A stretch of DNA of 64,000 nt from Cranoglanis bouderius (lineage: Eukaryota > Chordata > Actinopteri > Siluriformes > Cranoglanididae). Each line of letters starts with the position of its first letter. Position 1 is the first letter of the stretch. The notes under the pieces were generated by a model that worked only from the letters and a program-made list of their open reading frames with translations, did not search any database and had not been told where the DNA came from. Made by a program: the position numbers and the translations under genes. Shown here in pieces: positions 51,201-63,424 of this stretch. The DNA is taken from contig CM042565.1 in NCBI GenBank assembly GCA_023630585.1, positions 12,784,013 to 12,848,012 on the forward strand, written 5' to 3'.

Positions 51201-53921
51201 TTCAACAGAAGAATCAATCATATAGTTGAGATTAAGTAAGGAATAAAATACCACTGGGCATTCTGTTATAGGAAAATAATCAATGATGAATCAAGCTGGT
51301 ATGATACCACCCCAAAGTGCTTTATTCTTCTTATAACACAGCAATTTGCCAACAATTACAATTTTTCTTAATTTAAAGAACATCATACTTTTTATCCATT
51401 TACAGTTACATTTAATGTTGAGGAACGACCAGGAAAGTTAGGGAGTTAGTTCCTGTTATCACTTACGTTAAAGCAGCTACAAATATTTGTTCCCTCACCA
51501 GCCTTTTTTTTCCTCTCTTGAAGTTCCATCCATCCATCCATTTTATTTATCCTACACGGGGTCGCGGGGATCCTGGAATCTTGGGGGACAAGGCGGGGGA
51601 CACCCTGGACGGGGTGCCAACCCATCGCAGACACCCACACACACACACAATTTGGGAATGCCAATCAGCCTACAGCACATGTCTTTGGAATGGGGGAGGA
51701 AATTGTAGTACCCAGAGGAAACCCAGAGAAAACCTACCAACATTATAAAGCATTGACACTGGAGACTCCTCCCATCCATGTTAATTAAATGTCTCGTTAC
51801 CTTCACCATATCAACAATTATGCCTTTTTCTTTATTAAATAACAACACTTTCTAGAAAAGAAAAAAAAAACAAATACTACACCTATTTTCCGTATTGTTA
51901 TTATAATGTATTCATGTTAGGTTCCATCTACTGAGTTCTGGGGAATATTTTTTATTAGCGTGCACATCCTGTTTCTCATTTAAGGCAGCGACTGCTCTAG
52001 TCACTTTATTCTTTTAATAAAGTCCTCACACAGCAGTTGTTCTGTAGATGTGGTCAGTCGCTGTCCGAACTAGCCTTTGATTCGGGGTTCATATACTGGT
52101 CTGTGGCTATGAGATACTGTCTCGCTTTAGGCTCACATTTGTTTCGTCTCTTTTCACAGAGGATAGTTGTCAGGGATACAGCGAGTGATCCCCATAGCAA
52201 CGAATCTCAAATGCAGTGATAAAGATTAATTGAAAGCTTTTAATTGAACTATGAAAGCTGACCGAGACACAAACACTCCTTCGACACAGTCTTCCCACTG
52301 TTTCCTCTGTTCTCCTGGCTGGAACAGGAAGTGTGGGAGGCTGCTAAAGTGTCGCTGAAGCCTCAGACAAGATGAGGTCATCTGTCTTGTTTCATCTCAA
52401 AATGTGAAGTTTAACAGTCTTGCTCGGATTGTTACCTTATGCTTTTGAAGAGGTGCTTCTCCAGCAGCTCAGATCGTAATCCTAGAAGGAAAAGGCATGA
52501 TTTAATAAAAGTAATGAAACCAAAGTTCTGTTACAGATGGTGATCTCTAAATTTAAAAAGCAGTGCTGGTGAAATCTGTTGATTCAATTTGTGTTTGCCA
52601 ACAAAAACATTTATGACTAGTTTGGGGAAGGATTAAGGGATGTTTAACACCATATCAGGAAACAAAAATGACCCAAAATTTTTAAAATACTATATAAATT
52701 AGTTATAGAGGCATCTGTGCTTACCTTTCTGTCGTACCCGTGTACCCTTAGGGCTGGTGAAAGCAGATTTTAGTGTACTGATGCCATGCAATTTAGAGGA
52801 CAAGTCCACTGTGAGGATGCCCCTGTGTCCATTTTTATGGATGTCAGATGTTGGTCCAGTATTGTCCAGTGATGCTGTTGCCCTCTTAATTGCACAGGAA
52901 AGAGTGTATCATGCAAGCAACAAGGTCACATTATTGTATTGCTAAAAATAAGAATGAATAATAATTCACACATGGAATGCTCCAGAATGAGTGAAGGATT
53001 TCTGTGCAACAAAAGAGGGCATTTCTTAATCATGTTGCAGTTTCCCAATTTTGGGATGTGATAGATAAATGGATGGATGGATTGAAGGAAGGATTGAAGG
53101 AAGGATTGAAGGAAGAATTGAGGGAAGGATTGAAGGAAGGATGGGTGGGTGACATCAATGGATGGATGGGTTGGATGGATGAATGGAATTAATGGATGGA
53201 TGGATGGATGAGTGGGTGAAATTAATGGCTGGATGGATGGATGGGTTGAATGCATAGATAGATGGATGAAATTAATGGATGGATGGATGGATGGATGGAA
53301 TAAATTGATGAATGGACGATTGGCATGACTGATGGATGAAATTAATGGAAGGACGGATGGAATAAATTGATGAATGGACGATTGGCATGACTGATGGATG
53401 AAATTAATGGATGGATGGATGGATAGATAGACGGATGGAATGGATGGATGTCCTTTATTAATCCCAAATAAAGAAATTAACTAGTGTCTTGAGTATTTAT
53501 TCACTTACCTGCATAATTCACTCAATATGTTTTTACATTAGAATTAGCTTTCGGACACAGATGTATGTTGTTTGTAGCTAAGGTCAGAAAACTTTAAATG
53601 AGCAACTTGATTTAGCTTTATCAAATTTACAGTGTAGTCAGGAAGTCATCTAAACTCAGCTAACTGTACTGATCTACAGCTGGTGCAAGTAATATAAGTG
53701 TAGGACATACATTGTAATTGTCTAACTGCTTGTACCCAATATTCTATACAAATACTACACAAAATTATACTGTACTATACTAATCTAATGCATCTCAGAC
53801 TAACCTTTTCATCAGTTATAACGAGATATTAGACCCATAATCCTCAAAGTGGGGTCTGGGAACCTCCATGAGATATAGCCATGGAATATTATGGAACATA
53901 ATATAGCCATCACTATTATTA

Positions 53922-53971
<50 letters not shown>

Positions 53972-54543
53972 TTACATGGAGATCATGATATAACAATATT
54001 AAAGTCAATAACTTTAATAAATTAAATAATCAATAACTTAAAAACAAGTGAAATAATCTCCATTTATATAATCAAACCATAACTGTAATAAAACTAGTAC
54101 TTTTAACTGTACAAAAGAAGTACTTTTAAAAGGAGGAAAGAATATGCAGTTAATATGATAGAAAATGTTTCAAATCTAACAGGTTTGGGTTAAATGGGTG
54201 TAAAGTTCAGGGATAAAAATCTGTAATTCCTCCAATAAATAATTTAATATAAGTGAATATATTTGTCTTAACTAGTTGGATTATAATCATAGAATAAATA
54301 AACCTGTGCTGTAGAGAGGGGTCACTGCTGCTAAAAGTTTGTGATCCCCTGTTGTATTACCAAGACTGTGGGCAAAAGAACGTGGCCCCCTGTTTACTTT
54401 AACGTTATACCTGTTAATTAGACAAAAACAAATATTACAAACATAGCTACTATGTTCAGCTGATTATCTGCACTCACCTCTTCCACCCAGTTCCCCAGTA
54501 AACATCCTCCACCTGCTCCGTTTCCCACCTCCGAGGAACTCAT
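48120..54543 (-). CDS. spag8: Sperm-associated antigen 8 (SPAG8), 6 exons
   Basis: Cilium/sperm-tail protein; mammalian SPAG8 is a microtubule inner protein of axonemal doublets. Exons in transcription order: 54543-54478, 52884-52725, 52481-52436, 51023-50909, 50764-50702, 48239-48120 (570 nt, 189 aa plus TAA). All introns are GT-AG and in phase. Family marks: CLLGNWVEE then RATASLD (human CLLYNWVEERAT), NGHRGILT, a VxAE...SVT..DY segment, DRDYRTDEAITFW (human PHDYRQEQPETFW), and GVTAVRNRDAPFKKNASFTT near the C-terminus (human GVSNIRTLDTPFRKNCSFST), then PENY. The long repetitive N-terminus of the mammalian protein is absent; translation starts just before the conserved core. The position next to npr2 in tail-to-tail order agrees with mammalian synteny. 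All internal evidence is by recollection of the family, not alignment. Confidence 0.93.
48399..48874 (-). mobile_element. Internally deleted Tc1/mariner element, 476 bp
   Basis: Inverted ends TGGCTAAAAGTATGTGGACA and TGTCCACATACTTTTGGCCA with TA on both sides, within spag8 intron 5. Carries only the C-terminal third of a transposase. Confidence 0.88.
48520..48759 (-). pseudogene. Transposase C-terminal fragment
   Basis: Has NLFQHDNPPGHKVSSMKTWF and SPDLNPTEHLWDELEHRM, i.e. the second Asp and the Glu of the DDE triad; the DNA-binding domain and first Asp are missing. Confidence 0.88.
49463..49665 (+). repeat. Dispersed fish repeat (LINE/SINE 3' tail type), copy 1
   Basis: GAGTCTGGTTCCTCTCATGT, GGGAGTTTTTCCTTGCCACC, GGCTTGCTCATTAGGGATA and an AAAAGTGCTATATAT end. 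Homologous to 60262-60515. Confidence 0.8.
49974..50216 (-). mobile_element. tRNA-derived SINE, second family, copy 2
   Basis: On the - strand: head GTTGGCTCAGTGGTTAAGGC (A-box-like), B-box-like GGGGGTTCGAGCTCC, body CCTTGAGCAAGGCCCTTAAC, tail ending in AAAGGCTTCTTCTT. In spag8 intron 5; homologous to 23192-23422. Confidence 0.85.
50280..50362 (+). repeat. LINE-like 3' tail with (CTTAT)n
   Basis: GGAGATCAATAAAGGCACAT followed by (CTTAT)4 resembles the tail of Rex/RTE-type fish retroposons. Short, so low confidence. Confidence 0.45.
50702..50764 (-). CDS. spag8: spag8 exon 5
   Basis: 21 codons, phase 0: DRDYRTDEAITFWRENFDKI and Q. Acceptor CTTTCAG, donor GTACAG. Confidence 0.9.
50909..51023 (-). 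CDS. spag8: spag8 exon 4
   Basis: Encodes REQVHAELTPQPPAPELYSV then TRTDYTVEGFQCVRPTPST. Acceptor TATTACAG, donor GTCAGT. The VTxxDY element is shared with mammals. Confidence 0.9.
51235..51870. repeat. Dispersed repeat R1 with a SINE nested inside
   Basis: R1 sequence at 51235-51526 (GTTATAGGAAAATAATCAAT, ACATTTAATGTTGAGGAACG) resumes at 51745 (ATAAAGCATTGACACTGGAG, CACCATATCAACAATTATG). In spag8 intron 3. Confidence 0.75.
51527..51740 (-). mobile_element. tRNA-derived fish SINE, copy C, 5'-truncated
   Basis: Reverse-oriented: (CATC)n then TTATCCTACACGGGGTCGCG, body GACACCCTGGACGGGGTGCC and CATGTCTTTGGAATGGGGGA. The promoter head is missing. Confidence 0.85.
52436..52481 (-). CDS. spag8: spag8 exon 3
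   Basis: 46 nt exon encoding LRSELLEKHLFKSI with split codons on both sides. Acceptor CTTCTAG, donor GTAACA. Equivalent to the REAMLEMLLQHQI helix of the human protein. Confidence 0.87.
52725..52884 (-). CDS. spag8: spag8 exon 2
   Basis: Acceptor AATTAAG, donor GTAAGC. Encodes RATASLDNTGPTSDIHKNGH then RGILTVDLSSKLHG; matches the human order RAT..LD..GHRGLLT. Confidence 0.9.
53060..53450 (+). repeat. (GATG)n / GATTGAAGGAAG minisatellite
   Basis: GATTGAAGGAAG units at 53080-53145, then TGGATGGATGAAATTAATGG higher-order units to about 53450. Followed by TCCTTTATTAATCCCAAATA, a fish retroposon-tail-like sequence. In spag8 intron 1. Confidence 0.9.
53925..53970. repeat. (TTA)n microsatellite
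   Basis: About 15 TTA units in spag8 intron 1. Confidence 0.95.
54478..54543 (-). CDS. spag8: spag8 exon 1 (start codon)
   Basis: ATG at 54543-54541, 22 codons MSSSEVGNGAGGGCLLGNWV then EE, followed by donor GTGAGT. An upstream ATG is not needed: the LxNWVEE motif is the conserved family start. Confidence 0.9.
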
Positions 54544-54691
54544 TTTTAAATGTATTTATATATTTATTTTTTATAAACCGGAGCGGTTTATATATAGCGC
54601 TGTAAAATTACTTTTCTTCCCTCTAATGTTTAAAACGCTGTGAAACTTTACGTGGAAAAACTGGCTGTCATTATTCGGAAGTAACCTTACG

Positions 54692-54705
54692 GTTGCTATG
54701 GTAAA
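54692..54705 (-). promoter_or_regulatory. RFX X-box-like motif
   Basis: GTTGCTATGGTAAA resembles the consensus GTTRCCATGGYAAC with two mismatches, about 150 bp before the spag8 start. Confidence 0.6.
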
Positions 54706-54722
54706 CGTAAACAAAACGGACG

Positions 54723-54730
54723 TGACGTCA
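54723..54730. promoter_or_regulatory. CRE palindrome
   Basis: Exact TGACGTCA, 180 bp upstream of the spag8 ATG; the CREB/CREM site is common in promoters of male germ-cell genes. Confidence 0.55.
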
Positions 54731-54760
54731 TTAGATTTGTAATAACCATTAAATGTATCG

Positions 54761-55064
54761 CCTTATTTTCCTCATCTGTTATTATGGGTTATTAATCATT
54801 TTTTATTCCTTTTCATTGTATTTTATTTACAATGTACTTATTTACGTTATTAATACTTTTATGGTTATTTTATTTCTTTTTTTTTAACCTACCTTGCTTG
54901 TATTTTATATAGTAAGTATTAAAGTTTATACTGAATAATTTGCATCAATTAGAATTAGAATTGAATAAATTAGAATAAATTAGAATAAATAAATAAATAC
55001 AATTGCTTACAACTTGTGCTTATTTCGTTCATTTTTATTGATCTTATTCAGGCAAAATAATTAT
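54761..55064 (+). other. Upstream of spag8, AT-rich, no features seen
   Basis: T-rich runs and AATAA repeats only. Confidence 0.5.
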
Positions 55065-56659
<1,595 letters not shown>

Positions 56660-56730
56660 TCAATGTCTGAAGGATTTGAGTCTAGCATTTATGTTTTTAA
56701 AATGAAGAATAATATGAACTGGATATTCAG

Positions 56731-57064
56731 TGGGGGGCACGTTTGCCTCGCACCTCTGGGGTTGGGGGCTCGAATTCTGCCTGTGTGCACGGGGTTAGCA
56801 TGTTCTCCCCGTGCTTCGGGGGTTTCCTCTGGGTGCTCCATATCCCCCAGTCTGAAGACATGTGTTGTAGGCTGACTGGCATTTCCAAATTTTCCATAGT
56901 GTGTGAATGGATGTCTGAATGTGTGTATGATTGCGCCCTGTGATGGGCTGGCACCCTGTCCAGGGTGTCCCCCGCCTTGTGCCCCGAGTCCCCTGGGATA
57001 GGCTCCAGGCTCCCCGTGACCCTGTGTAGGATAAGCGGTACGGTAAATGGATGGATTGATGGAC
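56731..57064 (+). mobile_element. tRNA-derived fish SINE, copy D
   Basis: Starts inside the head (GGGGGGCACGTTTGCCTCGC), B-box-like GGGGGCTCGAATTCTG, full body, tail GGATAAGCGGTACGGTAAAT and (GATG)n. Confidence 0.87.
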
Positions 57065-57169
57065 ATTCAGTGTGGTTTCTAGTAACAAAAATGTTCAAAT
57101 AATCTGTGTTAGGATATAAATTGTGGGCGGAAAAAAACAAAATGGTAGAACTTTCTGTCTTTCTGAATG

Positions 57170-57785
57170 TGCTATAAATAATTATACCACAGCAAGATAT
57201 CGCCAAGAATTATTTTTGTTTATTAATTAAGAACTACATGTCATAATAAAATTTAAAAAAAATAAAAAATCAATATATAGTTCCACATTTAATGTTGTGG
57301 AATGCCCACAGAACAACTTAGTTATGCTTCTTTATCGCTTAAGTTATAGCAGCTATAAAGGGTCATTTCCTTACTTTCCTTACTTTAGGTAGTAAGACAA
57401 AAAAATTGCAGTTTGTTACTAAGAAACTGTAAAGCACATGTCCTCGGTTCTTGCATTTTCCCATGATAGAAAACTTAAAAGAACAGCTTTAGCTCTGGCT
57501 GTTACAAAGCACTCACACCGGCGACTCCTTCCATAAATATTAAATAAACTGAAAACTTTACAATATAAACGATTCTACATTATTCTTTATTAAATAATTT
57601 AAAATCTGTTTATTATTACGTAATTATGTGGACCGTCCACCTTATGAGTCACAGTGAATGAGCTGTTGCTAAATGGCAACGTATTAGAATGAGCACGTTT
57701 ATATGAACCTGTGATTTGAATTAAAACCAGAACTTCTGTAAGAGCTACTGTTATAGCCAATCAGAATTGAGAATGACTTTCATGC
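57170..57785. repeat. Long copy of dispersed repeat family R1
   Basis: Includes ACATTTAATGTTGTGGAATG, CACCGGCGACTCCTTCCATA, AACGTATTAGAATGAGCACG and the end TTATAGCCAATCAGAATTGA. The most complete copy at the right end. Confidence 0.78.
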
Positions 57786-58115
57786 CCATCCTTTGATTGC
57801 ATATTTTGTGAGCAGCTTTTGGAGCGTCTCAGTTGTAATACTTGGTTGTAATGTAACATTTCTTTCCACAACATTTTAGTCAAGTCTGCTTGTCTACACT
57901 CATTTACCTTAATCCATTTCAACAATTGTGTGTGCCTTACCCAACCACTTGCTAAAAGGTCTTGACGGATCATTTCCCAGTGTAGCCAATGAGAAGATAC
58001 CACCCTGTAAGTTTCTCCCTGGAGAAATTCTCTCTGGAGAGCTCTAAGATGATTGGGAATTGGCGCAGAGCACAGAACTGCCTCTCCACACATGAGAAGC
58101 CATAAGCCATTTCAC

Positions 58116-58868
58116 TCTGGGGAGCCAATGTGACAGTGATGAGGATGAAGTGGTTTGCAAGCGCTGGGTAGTGCAAGAAAGTGTGTTCCTATGAGGAGAA
58201 GAAGGTGAAGGTGTAGAGATGGCATTCAGGCACCATGCTTATATTTAGTTTTCTTTGTCTATTTATTTTGATCCCAAAATGTAAATTGTATGTATTGTAA
58301 TCTTAATCTTTTAAGTCCCGTGTATTAATTCTCCATGGTTTACCTATATATACTCCTTTTTAATTAACATTTATTATTAATTTACACTAGGCTGCCAGTT
58401 TATTACTTACACCCTCAACTTGTGGTAATAATATGTGATATATAGAGTTTTTAGCATAAGTTAACATTAAATTTAGTGCTGTAATGGGCAAAACCAACAC
58501 TCTTAAGTAACATTTATTTACCACAGCTTGATACCTGGCACTAGATATACCAGTTCTACCATCATTTACAAAAAATGGTGCAAAACTGAAAAAAACCAGC
58601 CAGAGATTGCCACTCACATGTATGAAAACAGCTTGTGGATCAGAGGGGTGAAGGGAGAATGGAGAGAACTGTGCAAGCAAACAGATGGGCAGCAACATCG
58701 GCGTGTAGAATTTTGTGTCAGAAAGCAACACTTATGAGCTCCCAAACTGAAGACCATGTTGGGTGCAGGGCTGGAGTTGGGGTGGCTGAAATACCATGGC
58801 CACTCCAGAATGGATCCTTTCTTTTTTTTCATATGTTGATAGATCAAATTAAACAGGTTTTGAGATTT
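58116..58868 (+). other. Intergenic, no gene seen
   Basis: Open frames here have no family resemblance. Confidence 0.45.
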
Positions 58869-58869
58869 A

Positions 58870-59982
58870 CAGGTGCATCTCAAAAAATTTGAATATCGTG
58901 GAAAAGTTCATTTTTTCCGTACTTTAATTCGAAAAGTGGAACTTTCATATATTCTAGATTCATTACACATAAAGTGAAATATTTCAAGCCTTTTTTTTTG
59001 TTTTAATCTTGATGATTACGGCTTACAGCTCATGGAAATGAGATACTGGAAAAATCCACAATCTTAAAAATATTAGAATAAAGAATTTATAATACAGCAA
59101 TGTCGACCTGAGAAGACTCTAATCAGCTAATTAACTCAAAACACCTTTTTACTCAAAACACCGTTGCTCAGTGGTAAAAAGTCCTCTTTTCAGATGAAAG
59201 TAAATTTTGCATTTCATTTGGAAATCAAGGTCCCAGAGTCTGGAGGAAGAGTGGAGAGGCACAGAATCCAAGTTGCTTGAAGTCCAGTGTAACGTTTCAA
59301 CAGTCAGTGATGATTTGGGTTGCCATGTCATCTGCTGGTGTTGGTCCACTGTGTTTTCTCAACTCGAGAGTCAATCTACCAGCCGTCTATCAGGAGATTT
59401 TAGAGCACTTCATGCTTCCATCTGCTGACAAGCTTTATGGAGATGCTGATTTCCTTTTGCAGCAGGACTTGACACCTGCCCACAGTGCCAAAACTACTAG
59501 TAACTGGTTTGTGACCATGGTATTACTGTACTTGATTGACCAGCCAACTCACCTGACCTGAATTTTGTCAAGAGGAAGATGAGAGACACCAGACCCAACA
59601 ATACAGACGAGCTGAAGGCCGCTGTCAAAGCAACCTGGGCTTCCATAACACCTCAGCAGTGCCACAGGCTGATTGCCTCCATGCCACGCCGCATCGATGA
59701 AGTAATTCGTGCAAAAGGAGCCTCGACCAAGTATTGAGTGCATAAATTAACAAACTTTTCAGAAGGTCGACATTTCTGTATTATAAATTCTTTATTCTAA
59801 CATTTTGAGATACTGGATTTTTGATTTCTATGAGCTGTAAGGTGTAATCATCAAGATTAAAACAAAAAAGTCTTGAAATATTTCACTTTATGTGTAATGA
59901 ATCTAGAATATATGAAAGTTCCACTTTTTGAATTAAATTACGGGGAAAAAAACTTTTCCACGATATTGTAATTTTTTGAAAC
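58870..59982 (+). mobile_element. Internally deleted Tc1 transposon, sister family to 37315-38823
   Basis: Left end CAGGTGCATCTCAAAAAATT; long inverted arms (GTGGAACTTTCATATATTCT versus its complement at 59905-59930). The right terminal 10 bp are eroded. The 5' half of the transposase gene is gone. Confidence 0.88.
59160..59740 (+). pseudogene. Tc1 transposase fragment
   Basis: VLFSDESKFCISFGNQGPRV, SVMIWVAMSSAGVGPLCFLN, VYQEILEHFMLPSADKLYGD and LLQQDLTPAHSAKTTSNWF, then a frameshift. The stretch that should hold NPIENLWGIVKR is deleted, removing the catalytic Glu. The distal part (CHRLIASMPRRIDEVIRAKG-like) continues in another frame. Confidence 0.9.
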
Positions 59983-60261
59983 AATGAAGAACAGATCTTC
60001 CAACAAACCTCTCATAAAAGACTTTCTCTAGAGAGTGTCTTCACAGTAAAATAAACATTTTCATTCTTAAACAACACCGAAAGACTAGATTACTGTTATT
60101 TTTTACTTAAGTATACAAATTTACACATATTTATTTAGACGAAGTTTGAGGTCGAAGATGAAGTCAAAACAGACTTCATATAAAAACAGTAATGAATTTT
60201 CATGGTCTCACAACTGCTATTTGACCATGTGGTACTGGTACATTTATAGAAGAGATTTATT

Positions 60262-60515
60262 TATTTATAATCGCACTATCCAGTGTTACCCAGACGAGGA
60301 TGGGTTCCCTTTTGAGTCTGGTTCCTCTCAAGGTTTCTTCCTCATATCGTCTCAGGGAGTTTTTCCTTGCCACCGTCACCACTGGCTTGCTCATTGGGGA
60401 TAAATTCATACATTTAAAATCTATGTTCTGAATTTATATACTTCTGTAAAGCTGCTTTGGGACAATGTCCATTGTTAAAAGCGCTATACAAATAAACTGA
60501 ACTTGAAACTGAACT
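60262..60515 (+). repeat. Dispersed fish repeat (LINE/SINE 3' tail type), copy 2
   Basis: GAGTCTGGTTCCTCTCAAGG to AAAGCGCTATACAAATAAAC; better preserved than 49463-49665. Confidence 0.82.
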
Positions 60516-61416
60516 TGAAATAAGCCTCATTGGCATGAATAAATGTGCATTTATTTATACAAGTTCCAATACGAAAAATAAGAAGAATATAAATCAACTG
60601 GCAAACACTGCTTGTGATATCAATTTATGTTTTTAAAATCATATATAGGATTTGTTTCTAACATTCATCAAGTTACCAGAACGTCCAATATTGCCACAAA
60701 AATCAGACATCCATTAACAATATAGGGACGTTTCTTCTGGTCTCGGCACATTACCCGGATCTGTCTTACAATACTCAAATAGTGTATTAAGTAGCCATTT
60801 AACAAACTGAGAACAGCTTGAGGAAATCATATTCCTTGTGCATTTTCTGTGATTTTCTTTTCCACCAATACTTCATTATTCATGCAGAACACGTGAAATG
60901 CAGCATTAGCAAATTCCCAAATCCTCAACCTATTTAAAAAATGAAGAAGGAAGATTCAATCTGCGTGCGCACTTAATGCTGAAAACTCTATGTTCTCCCC
61001 TAGGTGCAGTTAGAATAGATATTTGGACTATTTATGCCTGTGTTGAGAAATTTGTTTGTCTTGAATCTTGTGCATATGTGTTTCGCCAGGCAAGTCAGCA
61101 TGTGCATTTCTAAAGAAGTCTCCCATGAGCGTGTAATGAATGTGGTTAAATTCTTGACATGCTCTCCAAGCAAGCCAGAGTTGCGTTTACCAGATGTCAC
61201 AGATTGACTGAGTTTCTCTTGCCAACATGACAGAATTAGCCATTTATAATCATTTATATCACTATCTTGTCATGTAGCTATAAATAATAGTAGACTGAAT
61301 GAACCCACTCTGTGCGCACAAAATACATAAAAAATAAATTTCTCATAAATCCACCACTGTTTTATATTAACACCAAGTGTTTCAAGAAGAGATCCTGAAA
61401 ATACACTGACATGGGA

Positions 61417-61419
<3 letters not shown>
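60516..61419 (+). other. Intergenic, no features seen
   Basis: No repeat or gene recognised. Confidence 0.5.

Positions 61420-61452
<33 letters not shown>
61420..61452. repeat. (GT)n microsatellite
   Basis: About 16 GT units. Confidence 0.95.
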
Positions 61453-61455
<3 letters not shown>

Positions 61456-61472
61456 ATTTTCAATGAGGACAA

Positions 61473-61853
61473 TTAGTTTGTACATGATTTCACTTAGTTT
61501 TTTGTTATTGTTGTAGCCAAAAATGCTTGATTTTGCTGAAGCTTTTTTCAAACTTTGCAATGCAAGAATTAGTTTTTGTCCTTTTTTCCCCTCCAGGAAA
61601 ACTATTACTAGTTTTCCTTACTAATAGTGATGTTTGTTGTTAAATGAGACCTTTTAGCTGTACTCATGTTCAGCGTATGTGAATCGAAGAGGGCTTTGAC
61701 TGAATCCGCGTCGTGATGATGTCACATGACTCGTCTTGGCCCAGATCTGCCGAAAATCTGCGGTAATTTCGAAAAATTTAAGCTCCTCCGAATATTGCAG
61801 AGTTTGCTTGAATTTGTGTTCATTTCTGAGATCGTGAAATCCGAGAGGGACTG
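61473..61853. mobile_element. CAGTCC-type MITE, copy 2 (eroded left end)
   Basis: AGTTTGTACATGATTTCAC aligns with the left end of copy 1; shared GATGATGTCACATGACTCGT and AAGCTCCTCCGAATATTGCA. Ends GAGAGGGACTG. Confidence 0.72.
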
Positions 61854-61919
61854 ATTAACTATTACCATTTCATGAATTATATAATAAACTATTTAATTAG
61901 TAACACATTGTTAATTCAT

Positions 61920-62240
61920 CCATGTATATAACTGTTTTTTGGAAGGACTCTCCAGCGTTAGTTCTTTGTAACAGTCCGAGGTAAAGCTTTAACTTGAAGT
62001 TTTCCACCACGGATGGAGGATTTTGCACAACATTAAATATAGTGGGCAATACAGATTACACAAATAAAAAGTACAATGTGTCATTCTTTATTTTAAAAAT
62101 ATATTGCGAGAATTGGCAAATTGCTATAGTATACACAACAAAACATTTTGGGATGTGCTGTTATTGGGAAATAATCAACTCCGCTTTGCATGAGGCCACA
62201 TCACACCATCCCATCGTTGATTAGTTTCATACAACACCAT
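61920..62240. repeat. Fragment of dispersed repeat family R1
   Basis: GAATTGGCAAATTGCTATAG, ATTTTGGGATGTGCTGTTAT, and CATCACACCATCCCATCGTT, collinear with 33591-33785. Confidence 0.72.
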
Positions 62241-63059
62241 CTTTTGTTGTGTATTATACTTTACTGAGAGCACGTAATAATTATTTAAATACTAGCTTTA
62301 TATATAAATGCACATGAACTTATTTATATAATATATGAATGACTCGTACATACCTCAGTCAGTCTTAATGATGCATTGATTCACAAAAATGCTTAATAAT
62401 ACCTAAGAAGATTTAAAACCTTTTCTCTCAGATCTGCTCTCTTTCTCTGTTCTGCTTATCAGGAATTTAAGAAAGAAAAAGAAAAACCCAACAACAACAC
62501 TGCAGGGTCTCGGGTGACCTTTAGCTAGCAGGAGACACATGAACCAGTCCTCCCTGAAGCCTCCCTGTCTCTCCTTCCTTCTCCTCTATTACTCAAAAAT
62601 GGACAAGCTTTACACATTACACGACTTAAAGATATGACTCGCCATCCTATTAACTACACGCTGCTCCCTGAACCACACCGATTAGCATTTTAATCTATCT
62701 GATTTAAATTAACCCTGTGACTTCCCTGTGTATCTTCTTTGTTAATAGATGCGTATAGGCCTGTCATTAGAGTTTAACAGCCGTTCCAACAACCAACTGT
62801 TTAATGAGATTTTTAATAAATATGTCTCTGACCTCAAAAATGTGCAGGACAATATTTTGACTTGCGCTGTGCCTTAATGCCTAGCCCCTTCTGCCCATCT
62901 TCGTTTTGCTCCAATCTTTTAAAGACATCCATCCAATCAGAACCATATCCAGACTGATACACATTTTAATTAATCTATTGATTGTTAAAGGGAACTGTAA
63001 CAGGAAGTACCTGTAGTGCAGTACTGAATCACTCAGCCTCAGTGTTTTGGCAGAACAAC
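62241..63059 (+). other. Intergenic, apparently low in repeats
   Basis: About 800 bp with more even base composition than its surroundings and no recognised repeat; no exon can be supported. Confidence 0.4.
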
Positions 63060-63235
63060 ACCCAGCATGCATTATATAAAGAATAAAACATGATGGGGTG
63101 GTGTATAAGGGAAAAAAAAAAAAAAGTCCTCTGGCCAGAAGAAGGACATGATGGAAAACTGACAGTGGAGACTCCTTCCATAAATGTTAAATATACATCT
63201 CCTTACAGAAAACGTCACCATTTTGACATTGAATC
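63060..63235. repeat. Fragment of dispersed repeat family R1
   Basis: CAGTGGAGACTCCTTCCATA and AAATGTTAAATATACATCTC match 57510-57545 and 51755-51790. Confidence 0.7.
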
Positions 63236-63237
63236 GT

Positions 63238-63424
63238 CTACACTGATCAGCCATAACATTAAAACCACTGACAGGTGACGTGAATAACATTGATTATCTC
63301 GTTATACAATGGTATGCAGTGGTTAGTACCTACCAAAAGTGGTCCAAGGAAGGACAACCTGTGAACCGGCGACAAGGGCACTCAAGGCTCATTGATGCAC
63401 GTGGGTAGCCAAGGCTAGCTGGGA
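63238..63424 (+). mobile_element. Tc1/mariner-related end fragment
   Basis: CACTGATCAGCCATAACATT and AAAACCACTGACAGGTGA are the known end of a fish Tc1/mariner family, directly followed by internal transposase-region sequence (GTATGCAGTGGTTAGTACCT, CCAAAAGTGGTCCAAGGAAG). The sequence between is deleted. Confidence 0.7.

Larger units (their letters stand above)
54600..54760 (-). promoter_or_regulatory. spag8: Probable spag8 promoter with cilia-type motifs
   Basis: Upstream of the spag8 ATG lie an RFX X-box half-palindrome GTTGCTATGGTAAA (54692-54705), a forkhead site GTAAACAAAA (54707-54716) and a full palindromic CRE TGACGTCA (54723-54730), all within 190 bp of the ATG. X-box plus FOXJ1-type sites are the known control of motile-cilium genes, fitting SPAG8. 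Binding is inferred from motifs only. Confidence 0.65.

Noticed and set aside
56689..57206. 125 aa and 159 aa - strand open frames
   Set aside because: Lie over a SINE; same wording (HTHPTHYGK, SLQHMS) appears antisense to every copy of this SINE.
58387..58731. 114 aa - strand open frame
   Set aside because: No family resemblance, no supporting splice or promoter signals.
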